Source: Bacillota bacterium (lineage in GTDB: Bacteria > Bacillota > Negativicutes > Sporomusales > UBA7701). From it: a DNA stretch of 16,558 bases. This document shows, in pieces, positions 1-6,591 of the stretch. The stretch spans positions 1 to 16,558 of the forward strand of contig JAEZLU010000074.1 of the NCBI GenBank assembly GCA_023415075.1, in the 5' to 3' direction. The first letter of the stretch is position 1. Every line of letters begins with the position of its first letter. The notes under the pieces were generated by a model that was given only the letters and a program-made list of their open reading frames with translations, was not told the origin of the DNA and made no database searches. Position numbers and translations under genes: made by a program.

Positions 1-98
1 GGCGGGGCGCTGGCGCAGCCGCTGGAAAAAAGCGGCAGGGCCAGGAAGACGAGGACGACAAGGATAACTTTGCCGTAAATGCGGCCGCAAGATAGCAC
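1..98 (-). CDS. Probable lipoprotein, N-terminal fragment (runs off left edge)
   Basis: Only the first 32 codons are in the window; the 3' end lies beyond base 1, so no function can be given. The frame starts at a GTG at 98-96, preceded by a GGGGGA purine run about seven bases upstream. It encodes a short basic N-terminus (VLSCGRIYGK), a hydrophobic stretch of about 14 residues, and then FSSGC at residues 24-28. That is the layout of a lipoprotein signal peptide with Cys28 as the acylated residue; position -3 is Ser instead of the usual Leu, so the lipobox is imperfect. An ATG at 112 opens another frame, but it gives a Ser/Pro/Ala-rich peptide without protein-like character. The gene lies downstream of the HPr gene on the same strand, separated by the hairpin element; no convincing promoter was seen in between. 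Unsure: an ordinary secreted protein is also possible. Confidence 0.5.
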   Translation of the reverse strand, partial: MLSCGRIYGKVILVVLVFLALPLFSSGCASAP

Positions 99-150
99 GG
101 ACTTTCCCCCATTCGTTATTGCAGTTCCCCATCAAATTGCTGTTCACTAT

Positions 151-276
151 CAGGGGTGTTCAGAAGCCTCCAGATGCTAGGCGGGCCGAGCATGCGAGCG
201 AGACAGTACACGTAAGGTACGGCGAGCGAGCACGCGCAGGACCAACAACGCAGATGGGGGCTTATGGGCGCCCCTG
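151..276. repeat. 126-base imperfect hairpin element, probable interspersed repeat
   Basis: The two 27-base ends (151-177 and 250-276) are imperfect inverted repeats of each other: 20 Watson-Crick pairs, four positions that would be U-G wobbles in RNA copied from the plus strand (157, 159, 160, 169 against 270, 268, 267, 258), and three mismatches (163, 173, 174). The interior has a direct repeat of GCGAGCGAG flanking a GTAC-n7-GTAC centre, and CAGATG occurs near both ends. It contains no plausible gene and lies between the HPr gene and the lipoprotein gene. It has no U-run, so it is not a simple intrinsic terminator. The shape suggests a REP- or MITE-like multicopy intergenic element or a structured RNA. 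No second copy is present in this window, so calling it a repeat family is inference. Confidence 0.5.
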
Positions 277-278
277 CC

Positions 279-545
279 CTATTCTTCGCCGAAGTTGGAT
301 TTGAATAGGGCCACCACCGCCGCCACCGCCGCCGCCTCGTCGTCGCCGCTGGCGCGGACGGTTACGGTATCGCCCTGGCGCACGCCGGCCGCCATGACGG
401 TGAGGATGCTTTTGGCGTTGAAGGCTTTGTCGGCTTTTGCCAAAGTGACTTCGCTGGCGAAGGCGGCGGCCGTCTTGACCAGCAGGGCCGCCGGGCGGGC
501 GTGGAGGCCGATCTTATTGGTTACGGTAATCGTTTCTTCCTTCAT
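279..545 (-). CDS. ptsH: HPr phosphocarrier protein of the PTS
   Basis: The product is 88 residues, the normal HPr length. HPr takes phosphate from enzyme I and passes it to the IIA components of PTS permeases in the cytoplasm. The active-site stretch GLHARPAALL puts the phosphorylated histidine at His15, with Arg17 following. The NAKSIL motif places a serine exactly at position 46, the site used by HPr kinase/phosphorylase in Bacillota for carbon catabolite control, so this copy could serve both transport and CcpA-type regulation. The start at 545 has an AGGAGG six bases upstream and overlaps the TGA of the ChbG gene as ATGA; a longer frame reaching back to 728 is only overlap. Finding ptsH last in a sugar operon instead of beside ptsI (enzyme I) is unusual. 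Whether it is the only HPr of the cell or a dedicated copy cannot be told here. Confidence 0.95.
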   Translation of the reverse strand: MKEETITVTNKIGLHARPAALLVKTAAAFASEVTLAKADKAFNAKSILTVMAAGVRQGDTVTVRASGDDEAAAVAAVVALFKSNFGEE

Positions 546-1327
546 TTGTTCCCTCCTGCGGTATGGTTGCCGGCCTGTATTAGGGCGGCGTAGCTGACAA
601 GTTCGATGCCGGCCTCGGCCAGCAAGGCTTTCATGGCCGGGTCGGTCAGGAGGGCCAGTTCCCGCGGTCGGTCGCCGCTGTAGGAGCTTATCCGCGGCAG
701 CAGGTCGTCGGCAACCGCCGGGTGGCACATGATCTCAAGGACGCCATCCCGGTGCCCGGCAATAATGGCGGCGAGGTTTTCCCGGCTGACGCCAGGGCCG
801 TAGAAGGCGGTGGTGAAATGGTCGGGACAGGCGACGCCGGCCGCGGTTATCCGCTCGCGGTGAGCCGGGCCTGTCTGCCGCAGCGGCACCGCCAGCCGTC
901 GGGCCAGGTCGATGACTATGTCCTGGAGGGCCGGGTGGGCGTGGATGTGGTGATGGCTGTCGAGGTGGGTGGGTTCAAGGCCGGCGGCCAGGAACTTTTC
1001 CACCTGGGCGGCCAGTTCGCGGGCCGCGTGGGCCGGCTCGAGGGCGGCGGCCGCCGCTTCGGCCGGGCGGCGGAAGCGGCCGGCGGCGTCAACCAGGCTG
1101 GGTACGTCGGCGGCCGGCAAAATGGGCGCGCCGCAGGTAAGGTTTAGGTGGAGGCCGGCGGCTTTGCGGCCGCTTTGCTTGAGCAAGGCGACAGCGGCGG
1201 CGGTGTGGTCGGTGTTGACCATGAGGGTGGTGTCGCTGACGATGCCGGCGGTAAGGCCGCGGAGGATGCCCTCATTCACGCCGGGGGTCAGGCCGAAGTC
1301 GTCGGCGTTTATTATCAGTTTGCGCAT
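542..1327 (-). CDS. chbG: ChbG/YdjC-family carbohydrate deacetylase
   Basis: This family removes an N-acetyl group from chitooligosaccharides or their 6-phosphates; in E. coli ChbG is needed before the GH4 enzyme can cleave phosphorylated chitobiose. The 261-residue product shows the family signature: INADDFG near the N-terminus (Asp9-Asp10), GLHLNL with His60, the histidine-rich HLDSHHHIH at 121-129, and MCHPA late in the chain. These positions agree closely with the known metal ligands (an Asp near 11 and His near 61 and 125). I chose the ATG at 1327 because a GGAG lies six bases upstream; an in-frame ATG at 1339, overlapping the TGA of the preceding gene, would add four residues but has a poor ribosome site. 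It follows the GH4 gene and overlaps the HPr gene by four bases. Family assignment is firm; the exact substrate is inferred from the operon. Confidence 0.9.
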   Translation of the reverse strand: MRKLIINADDFGLTPGVNEGILRGLTAGIVSDTTLMVNTDHTAAAVALLKQSGRKAAGLHLNLTCGAPILPAADVPSLVDAAGRFRRPAEAAAAALEPAHAARELAAQVEKFLAAGLEPTHLDSHHHIHAHPALQDIVIDLARRLAVPLRQTGPAHRERITAAGVACPDHFTTAFYGPGVSRENLAAIIAGHRDGVLEIMCHPAVADDLLPRISSYSGDRPRELALLTDPAMKALLAEAGIELVSYAALIQAGNHTAGGNK

Positions 1328-1338
1328 TATTTTCTCCA

Positions 1339-2658
1339 TCAGGCCTGCCGGAAAAACTGCGGCAGGTATTGTTTGTTGAGGGCCAGAAGGTCGGTCAGCA
1401 GGCTGGCGGCGACTTCCGGCGACGGCACCAGGGGGTTGGCGGCCAGGGCCACTAGGGCGGTATCCCGGTCGCCGCTGACAGCGGCCTCTACGGTCAGGCG
1501 TTCGTAGTTCTTAACCTGGCGGATGAGGGCCAGGACGTCGGCCGGCAACTCGCCTACCGGCAGGGGCCGGGGACCATCGCGGCCGACCCGGCAGTTTACC
1601 TCGACGACGGCATCGTCCTCAAGGCCGGCAATGGCGCCGCGGTTGGCGGTGTCGACGGTGTGGATCTCGCCTTTGTCGTTGTGGATGGCGCTGATGAGCG
1701 AGACGGCGGCTTCAGAGTAGTAGGCACCGCCACGTTTGGCGAGCTCGGGCGGCTTTTCGGCCAATTTTTCGTCGCGGTAGCGTTCAAACAGCTTGCCCTC
1801 GACCGCCTGTACCTGCTCGGCCCGGGTGCCGGGGCCGCCGGGAGCGGCGGCTGCCTGCTCCTCTTCGAGGAGACGGTCGGTCATGTAGTAGTAGCGGTGG
1901 TAAGGGCAAGGCACGAGGCCGAGACGGCGGAGGAAGGCTACGTCCCACTTGAGGTCGGGAATGTTGTTCATAGTGAGGGCAGCGCCGTTGGCCAGCATGT
2001 CAATGATCCGGCCGGTGACGTCCTCGCCCTTGACGGTTATCTGCCGCCCCCACACCAGGTGGTTGAGCCCGGCGAAGTCGATGGCCACGTCGCGCGGGTC
2101 GGCGGCCAGCAGCTTGGCGGCCATCATTACCATGTTTATCGGCACGTTGCACAGGCCGATCGTTTTGACCGGGCTATGGCGCTGGAGGGCTTCGGTGACC
2201 AGGCCGGAGGGGTTGGTGAAGTTTATCAGCCAGGCGTCCGGGCAGAGTTCGGCTATGTCGGCGGCGATGGCCAGCATAACCGGGATTGTTCTAAGAGCGT
2301 TGGCGAAGCCGCCGGGGCCGACTGTTTCCTGACCGAGGACGTCGTACTTCAGGGGAAAGCGCTCATCGCTCACCCGGGCAGCCAGGCCGCCGACCCTGAT
2401 CTGGGCAACGACGAAGGCGGCTCCTCTAAGGGCGGCCCGTCGGTCGAGGGTGGTCTCGATTTTCATGGGATGGCCGGCGCGGGCGGCCATCCGGCGGGCC
2501 AAGCCGCCGATAACGGCAAGCTTGTCGCGGCCGGCTTCGATATCGGCCAGCCACAGCTCACCGACCGGCAGTTCGCCGGCCCGCTGGAGCAGGCCTTCGA
2601 TGAGTTCGGGGGTATAGCTGGAGCCGCCACCGATGACGGCTATTTTGAGTTTGTTCAT
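1339..2658 (-). CDS. chbF: GH4 family 6-phospho-beta-glycosidase (ChbF/LicH/CelF type)
   Basis: GH4 enzymes hydrolyse 6-phosphorylated disaccharides through an NAD+- and Mn2+-dependent oxidation-elimination mechanism in the cytoplasm. The 439-residue length is typical. Visible are the Rossmann start KIAVIGGGSSYTPELIEG (residues 5-22), QIRVGG (86-91), the QETVGPGG loop (110-117), INFTNP (145-150), GLCN with Cys170 and LNH with His200 (the usual metal-ligand pair), and a tyrosine-rich PYHRYYYMTD segment near 252-261 in the region of the catalytic base. The start at 2658 has GGAGG seven bases upstream and overlaps the IIA stop as ATGA; the same frame is open to 3054, but that part overlaps IIA and IIC and is not coding. 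Position after PTS genes B-C-A and before a ChbG homologue matches ChbF of the chitobiose operon. Cellobiose-6-P activity (CelF, LicH) is the main alternative. Confidence 0.93.
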   Translation of the reverse strand: MNKLKIAVIGGGSSYTPELIEGLLQRAGELPVGELWLADIEAGRDKLAVIGGLARRMAARAGHPMKIETTLDRRAALRGAAFVVAQIRVGGLAARVSDERFPLKYDVLGQETVGPGGFANALRTIPVMLAIAADIAELCPDAWLINFTNPSGLVTEALQRHSPVKTIGLCNVPINMVMMAAKLLAADPRDVAIDFAGLNHLVWGRQITVKGEDVTGRIIDMLANGAALTMNNIPDLKWDVAFLRRLGLVPCPYHRYYYMTDRLLEEEQAAAAPGGPGTRAEQVQAVEGKLFERYRDEKLAEKPPELAKRGGAYYSEAAVSLISAIHNDKGEIHTVDTANRGAIAGLEDDAVVEVNCRVGRDGPRPLPVGELPADVLALIRQVKNYERLTVEAAVSGDRDTALVALAANPLVPSPEVAASLLTDLLALNKQYLPQFFRQA

Positions 2659-2987
2659 TTCTTGGCCTCCAGGCGGCTGGTGAGGTCGCGGATAGTTTTT
2701 TCCATTTCGACCATATGGCTGATGATGCTTTTTTCGGCGATGGCGGTCATGAGATGGTCCTGGGCATGGACGAACAGCAGCGACATATCCTGTTTTTCGC
2801 CGGCGGCTTCCCGCTGGATGATGTCGGCCTGGACCCGGTGGGCGGCGGCAGCCTCGTTTTCGGCCTGGGCCAGGTGGCCGGCCGCTTTTTCGAAGTCGCC
2901 GGCGCGGGCGGCGGTGAGGGCTTCGTAGGCTTCGGCACGGGCATTGCCGGCGTGGAGGATTATCGTGAAGATAATTTCTTCGCTCAT
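2655..2987 (-). CDS. chbA: PTS lactose/cellobiose-family IIA component
   Basis: The product (110 residues) is a small helical cytoplasmic protein that accepts phosphate from HPr and passes it to IIB. The family hallmark VHAQDHLM is present with the phospho-accepting histidine at His74 and the metal-coordinating Asp at 77, the same spacing as His78/Asp81 of the lactose IIA protein. Helical, alanine-rich segments cover most of the chain, as in the trimeric IIA proteins of this family. The ATG at 2987 overlaps the IIC stop as ATGA and has AGGAGG seven bases upstream, so translation is probably coupled to IIC but also initiates well alone. The gene in turn overlaps the GH4 gene by four bases. IIA, IIB and IIC are separate polypeptides here, as in E. 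coli chbBCA. The named sugar depends on operon context. Confidence 0.93.
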   Translation of the reverse strand: MSEEIIFTIILHAGNARAEAYEALTAARAGDFEKAAGHLAQAENEAAAAHRVQADIIQREAAGEKQDMSLLFVHAQDHLMTAIAEKSIISHMVEMEKTIRDLTSRLEAKK

Positions 2988-4228
2988 TGGTTTTCCTCCT
3001 GACGGAGTTTGCGTTCATAGGCCCGGAAGAAGGGGTAGTAGAACAGGGTGGCAACGGCTATGTTGACAAGGACGAGGACGCTGGCCCGCCAGTCGCCGCC
3101 GGTGGCCAGGTAGGCGCCGATGGGGGCCGGCAGCGTCCAGGGGACGAGGATATAAGGCTTGGTGACAAGGTCGAAAGCCATGGAAAAGTAGGTGAGGATG
3201 CCCATGACCAGCGGCCCGAGGATGAAGGGCACGACCAGCAGGGGATTGAGCATTATCGGTACGCCAAAGATGACCGGTTCGTTGATGTTGCAGACGCCAG
3301 GCAGGAAGGTGGCCTTGCCGATGCCACGCAGGTACGGCAGGCTGGAGGTGAGCATGAGAAAGACGAGGCCGATGGTGGCCCCGCTGCCGCCGATAAAGAC
3401 GAACCACTGGAAGAAGGGCTCGGGGGCGATGTTGGGGATGGGCTGGCCGGCGGCGGCGGCGGCGAGGTTCTGATCGAGGAGGACCAGCCAGACCGGGCGG
3501 GCGACGGTGCCGACGACCGAATCGCCGTGGATGCCGGTAGCCCACAGCAGGCTGATAAGGAGGATGGGCACAAGGATGCCGGTGAGGGTGTTGCCGGCGG
3601 TGACTAGGGGCGCGAACAGGCCGGTAACGAAGTGCTGGATGTCGAAGCCGGCCAGATCGCGGATGACCCAGATTAACGGGATGATGACAGCCGCCGGGAT
3701 AAGGGCCTCGAAGGAACGGGCCACCGACTCGGGCACGCCGGCCGGCATTTTGATGGTCAGCCGTTTCTCCTGGGTGAAGCGGTAGATCTCTACGGCGAAT
3801 ATGGCCATAACGATGGCGACGAACATGCCGCCGCCACCGAGGTTTTCCATAGGCAGGGCCAGCCCCCGGCCTTCGAGGGTGACCGGCATCGAGGTGAGGA
3901 GAAAGGCGGCCAGGGCCAGGATGCCGCCGGCCACGCCGTCGAGCTTGTAGGAGCGGGCCAGGTGGTAGCCGATGCTGTGGGTGGCGTAGAAGGCCATTAG
4001 GCCCATGGTGAGGCGGAAGGGCAGCAGTATTTCGGTGGTGTAGGGTTTGACTAGGGCGGCGAGGGCCGGCACCGGCGGGAAGGCGATGATCAGGAAGAAG
4101 CTGCCGACGACGATAAGCGGGATAGTGGAGATGATGCCGTCACGGACAGCCCGGAGGTGACGCTGCTCGGACAGTTTGGTCATAACCGGTATAAGGTAGC
4201 GGTCGAGCCAGGCGAAAACCTTGTCCAT
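2984..4228 (-). CDS. chbC: PTS lactose/cellobiose-family IIC membrane permease
   Basis: This is the membrane channel of the permease, which binds the disaccharide outside and presents it to phospho-IIB inside. The 414 residues are strongly hydrophobic with roughly ten membrane spans, starting with the amphipathic N-terminus FAWLDRYLIPVMTKLSEQ and the conserved DGIISTIPLIVVGSFFLI. The motif NINEPVIFGVPIMLNP in the C-terminal half is the family signature around the conserved glutamate used in sugar binding and phosphotransfer. The ATG at 4228 overlaps the IIB stop in a TGATG; a purine-rich AGGGGA lies about eight to ten bases upstream. The C-terminus is charged and overlaps the IIA start. The sequence places it with CelB/ChbC permeases; choosing between cellobiose and chitobiose needs the neighbouring ChbG and MurQ genes, which favour N-acetylated sugars. 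Confidence 0.93.
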   Translation of the reverse strand: MDKVFAWLDRYLIPVMTKLSEQRHLRAVRDGIISTIPLIVVGSFFLIIAFPPVPALAALVKPYTTEILLPFRLTMGLMAFYATHSIGYHLARSYKLDGVAGGILALAAFLLTSMPVTLEGRGLALPMENLGGGGMFVAIVMAIFAVEIYRFTQEKRLTIKMPAGVPESVARSFEALIPAAVIIPLIWVIRDLAGFDIQHFVTGLFAPLVTAGNTLTGILVPILLISLLWATGIHGDSVVGTVARPVWLVLLDQNLAAAAAGQPIPNIAPEPFFQWFVFIGGSGATIGLVFLMLTSSLPYLRGIGKATFLPGVCNINEPVIFGVPIMLNPLLVVPFILGPLVMGILTYFSMAFDLVTKPYILVPWTLPAPIGAYLATGGDWRASVLVLVNIAVATLFYYPFFRAYERKLRQEENQ

Positions 4229-4551
4229 CAGGCATTCCCCTGCCCCGACTCAAGAATTTTGTCAGCTTCACGAAGGATGACGGCACCGCCCGCCGGGCTG
4301 TAGCCCTGGGGCGGTATGAGGCCGACCGGCACGCCGGCTTCGGCGGCGGCGGCCTGGAACTCGGCCAGGCGGTAGCGCACCTGGGGGGCGACGAGGACGA
4401 CGTCCCAGCCGCCTTTGACGGTTTCGGCGAGTTCGCTGGCGGCGGCCGCTTTGACGGTCACGGTGCGGCCGGTTTTGGCGGCCTCTTGTTCAATAGCCTT
4501 GACAACGATGGCGGTGGACATGCCGCCGGAACATACGAGCAGTATTTTCAT
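4228..4551 (-). CDS. chbB: PTS lactose/cellobiose-family IIB component
   Basis: This 107-residue cytoplasmic protein carries the phosphate on a cysteine and transfers it to the incoming sugar together with IIC. The start MKILLVCSGGMST holds the phospho-cysteine at Cys7 within the P-loop-like C-S-G-G-M-S-T typical of cellobiose/chitobiose IIB. The rest shows the alternating strand/helix pattern of the family, including VVLVAPQVRYRLAEF in the middle and an Ala/Gly-rich C-terminal helix. The ATG at 4551 has a clear AAGGAG about six bases upstream. It lies 21 bases after murQ, the largest junction inside this operon, and its stop overlaps the IIC start. The B-C-A order of separate PTS genes followed by GH4 and ChbG genes is that of the chb operon. 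Confidence 0.93.
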   Translation of the reverse strand: MKILLVCSGGMSTAIVVKAIEQEAAKTGRTVTVKAAAASELAETVKGGWDVVLVAPQVRYRLAEFQAAAAEAGVPVGLIPPQGYSPAGGAVILREADKILESGQGNA

Positions 4552-4572
4552 CGGTAACTCCTTAAAGCGGGT

Positions 4573-5484
4573 CTATTTTCCGTCTGCGAGTTCGATGGCC
4601 TTGCCGACGTAGCCGTCGGCCGCCGCCAGCAGCCGCCTGGCCTCGTCGGCCGGGCAGCCGGCCTTGAGCATGACAATGGCGACTTTGGCGCTGCAGTCTG
4701 CCAGATTCAGGGCCTCCTCGGCCTCTTTGCGGGTTACGCAGGCAGCTTCGGCGACAATCCGCTTGGCCCGTTCCCACAGTTTGAAGTTAGTCGGTCTGAG
4801 GTCGACCATCCGATTGCCGTAAACTTTGCCGAGTTTAACCATGGTGGCGGTTGTCAGCATGTTAAGGACGAGTTTGGCGGCCGTGGCCGCCTTCAGGCGG
4901 GTGGAGCCGGCGATGACTTCCGGGCCCACCAGGGGAGTGATGGCCAGTTTGGCGGCCAGGCCGACCGCCGAGGAGGGGCTGGAGCTGATGGCGACGGTGA
5001 AGGCACCCAGACGATTGGCGTACTCGACGGCGGCTACGACGAAGGGGGTCCGGCCACTGGCGGCGATGCCGACCAGGACATCGCGGGACGAGAAGTCGAT
5101 CTGGCTGAGCTGGCCGACGGCGGCGCCGGCGTCGTCCTCCGCGCCTTCGACGGCCGTTGTCAGGGCGATTTCGCCGCCGGCGATCAGGCCGACGACCATA
5201 CCGGGGTCGGTGCTGAAGGTGGGCGGGCACTCGGAGGCGTCGAGGACGCCGAGCCGGCCGCTGGTGCCGGCGCCGATGTACACGAGTCGGCCGCCGTTTT
5301 TGAGGGCGGCGGCAATGGCGTCGACCGCCTGGGCGATGGCCGGCAGTTCCTTTTCGACCGCGAAGGCAACGGTTTTGTCTTCGTCGTTCATCAGATCGAG
5401 AATTTCGGCGGTGGACAGCCTGTCGAGGCCGGCGGTGCGGGGATTGGCCTGTTCGGTAAGGATGTCGTCGAGGTTCCAGTACAT
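4573..5484 (-). CDS. murQ: N-acetylmuramic acid 6-phosphate etherase
   Basis: MurQ cleaves the lactyl ether of MurNAc-6-phosphate to give GlcNAc-6-phosphate and D-lactate, the committing step of muramic acid recycling. The 303-residue length is normal. The N-terminus has EQANPRTAGLDRLST, followed by a SIS sugar-phosphate domain with RLVYIGAGTSGRLGVLDASE; the two catalytic acids expected from E. coli and Haemophilus MurQ fall at Glu85 and Glu116, with the same 31-residue separation. GIAASGRTPFVV (SIS domain) and PTNFKLWERA follow, and the C-terminal 50 or so residues form the small helical domain typical of MurQ. The start at 5484 lies five bases after the kinase stop; AAGGA sits 12 bases upstream inside the kinase end, so coupling is likely. 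Its place directly before PTS IIB links muramic acid catabolism to the disaccharide permease. Confidence 0.96.
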   Translation of the reverse strand: MYWNLDDILTEQANPRTAGLDRLSTAEILDLMNDEDKTVAFAVEKELPAIAQAVDAIAAALKNGGRLVYIGAGTSGRLGVLDASECPPTFSTDPGMVVGLIAGGEIALTTAVEGAEDDAGAAVGQLSQIDFSSRDVLVGIAASGRTPFVVAAVEYANRLGAFTVAISSSPSSAVGLAAKLAITPLVGPEVIAGSTRLKAATAAKLVLNMLTTATMVKLGKVYGNRMVDLRPTNFKLWERAKRIVAEAACVTRKEAEEALNLADCSAKVAIVMLKAGCPADEARRLLAAADGYVGKAIELADGK

Positions 5485-5489
5485 AGCGT

Positions 5490-6419
5490 TTACCCGTCCT
5501 TCAGATAGTCATAACCAATTTTCAGCGCCCCCATAACCGGTTCCGGCCCCGGCGGCAGAAAAATCGCCTGCGGCGCCAGTTTGTCGGCTACCTGGCAACG
5601 CAGCTGCGGGCAGCCTAGCAGCAGGCCGCCGTAGGTGGCCACCGGCACGGCAGCCCGTCCGGGGAAACCGCGGTCGATGACCGACTGCACTAGTCCGGCC
5701 AGGGAGCCGGCAGCTTCGTCCACTATATCACCGGCAAGGGCATCGCCTTGTTCGGCGGCGGCAATTACCAGGGTGGCCAGGGCGGCGATGTCGGCCTTGG
5801 CGGTTGCCGGGTTATGGACAAAACCGACAAGCTCGCTTAAGTTTGCCAGGCCGAGCCGGCGGCATATTTCCGACGGCAGGAGCGAAGGCTTGTCCCGGCC
5901 CTCCCAGGACCGCAGGCTGCGGGCCAGGGCCTGGCGGCCAATGTCATAGCCGCTGCCTTCGTCGCTTACGATATGGCCCCAGCCGCCGGCGCGGATTGTT
6001 TCACTCTCGCGGTTGACCCCGTAGGCTATCGAGCCGGTGCCGGCGATAAGGACGATGCCCTCCTCCCTCGCCCCCAGACCGGCGGCAAGGGCAATGCGGG
6101 CGTCGCTGCTGACAAGCACCGGACAGGTAAAGGCCTGCTCGGCGATGGCGGCCTGGATGAGTTCCCGGTCCCGCGGGCGGTCGGCGCCGGCCAGACCGAG
6201 GCTGATGAGAACAAGGTCGCGGCCGGCCAGGCCGGCGGCGTGGGTCAGTTCTTCGATTATGCTTCCAAGGAGGGCGGCAAATTCGCTCAGGCCGACGACA
6301 TGGTAGTTGGCCGCGCCCCGCTCACACCGGCCGAGAGTCCGGCCGGCGAGGTCGGCGGCCAAAGCCACCGTTTTGGTGCCGCCGCCGTCCAGTCCGAGAA
6401 TCCACGGCACGTCTATCAC
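5490..6419 (-). CDS. BadF/BadG-family aminosugar kinase (GlcNAc/MurNAc kinase, MurK-like)
   Basis: This is an ATPase of the BadF/BadG/BcrA/BcrD family in the actin-like fold. Members next to murQ, such as MurK of Clostridium acetobutylicum, phosphorylate free MurNAc and GlcNAc at O6. Seen: the first phosphate-binding loop ILGLDGGGTKT (residues 7-17), SLGLAGADRPRD (73-84), a likely catalytic Asp106 in SSDARIAL, the second phosphate loop IAGTGSIAYG (125-134) and GGWGHIVSDEGSGYDIG (145-161). I start it at the GTG at 6419, seven bases after GGAG; another GTG at 6410 and a TTG at 6461 are in frame, and homologues begin close to the ILGLDGGG motif. At 309 residues it has normal length. It is first in the operon, five bases before murQ. 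Exact substrate preference cannot be read from sequence. Confidence 0.88.
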   Translation of the reverse strand: MIDVPWILGLDGGGTKTVALAADLAGRTLGRCERGAANYHVVGLSEFAALLGSIIEELTHAAGLAGRDLVLISLGLAGADRPRDRELIQAAIAEQAFTCPVLVSSDARIALAAGLGAREEGIVLIAGTGSIAYGVNRESETIRAGGWGHIVSDEGSGYDIGRQALARSLRSWEGRDKPSLLPSEICRRLGLANLSELVGFVHNPATAKADIAALATLVIAAAEQGDALAGDIVDEAAGSLAGLVQSVIDRGFPGRAAVPVATYGGLLLGCPQLRCQVADKLAPQAIFLPPGPEPVMGALKIGYDYLKDG

Positions 6420-6540
6420 CTGCCCTCTCCGGCGGCTATGAGAACTTCCGCCATTTACCAACAGTATTTGACATCAAGGGCGGCCTTTCCTTTTCTTTGT
6501 CGGAAAAGTCGATGAATCGGGCGGCATTTTCCGGCCGCGG

Positions 6541-6573
6541 AAAAAGCCCCGCCGCATAGTACGGCGGGGCTTT
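6541..6573 (-). terminator. Rho-independent terminator after the D,D-carboxypeptidase gene
   Basis: A perfect stem, GCCCCGCCG (6546-6554) against CGGCGGGGC (6562-6570), is extended by three A-T pairs to 12 bp, with a 7-base loop. Read on the minus strand it is followed by five T residues. It lies 19 bases beyond the stop of the gene ending at 6592 and so separates the cell-wall genes from the aminosugar operon, which should have its own promoter in 6420-6540. I saw no clear promoter or CcpA site there. Confidence 0.92.
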
Positions 6574-6591
6574 GGCGGGAACTTTCCTCAG

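Noticed and set aside
113..150. Promoter for the lipoprotein gene (TGAACA-n17-TGCAAT on the minus strand)
   Set aside because: Both boxes match only four of six positions; too weak to list as a feature.
546..728. N-terminal extension of the HPr frame
   Set aside because: It overlaps the ChbG gene, and HPr proteins start exactly at the ATG at 545, giving His15 and Ser46 their standard numbers.
1660..2928. Plus-strand open frame of 422 codons opposite the GH4 and IIA genes
   Set aside because: It is antisense to clearly conserved GH4 and IIA coding sequence; long antisense frames are expected with GC-rich third codon positions, and the translation has no recognisable motif.
2659..3054. N-terminal extension of the GH4 frame
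   Set aside because: The extension overlaps IIA and IIC completely, is Pro/Arg-rich without protein-like character, and the ATG at 2658 has a proper ribosome site and the conserved start of the family.
6420..6540. CcpA (cre) site or sigma-54 promoter before the aminosugar operon
   Set aside because: I compared the region by eye with the cre and -24/-12 patterns and found no acceptable match on either strand.
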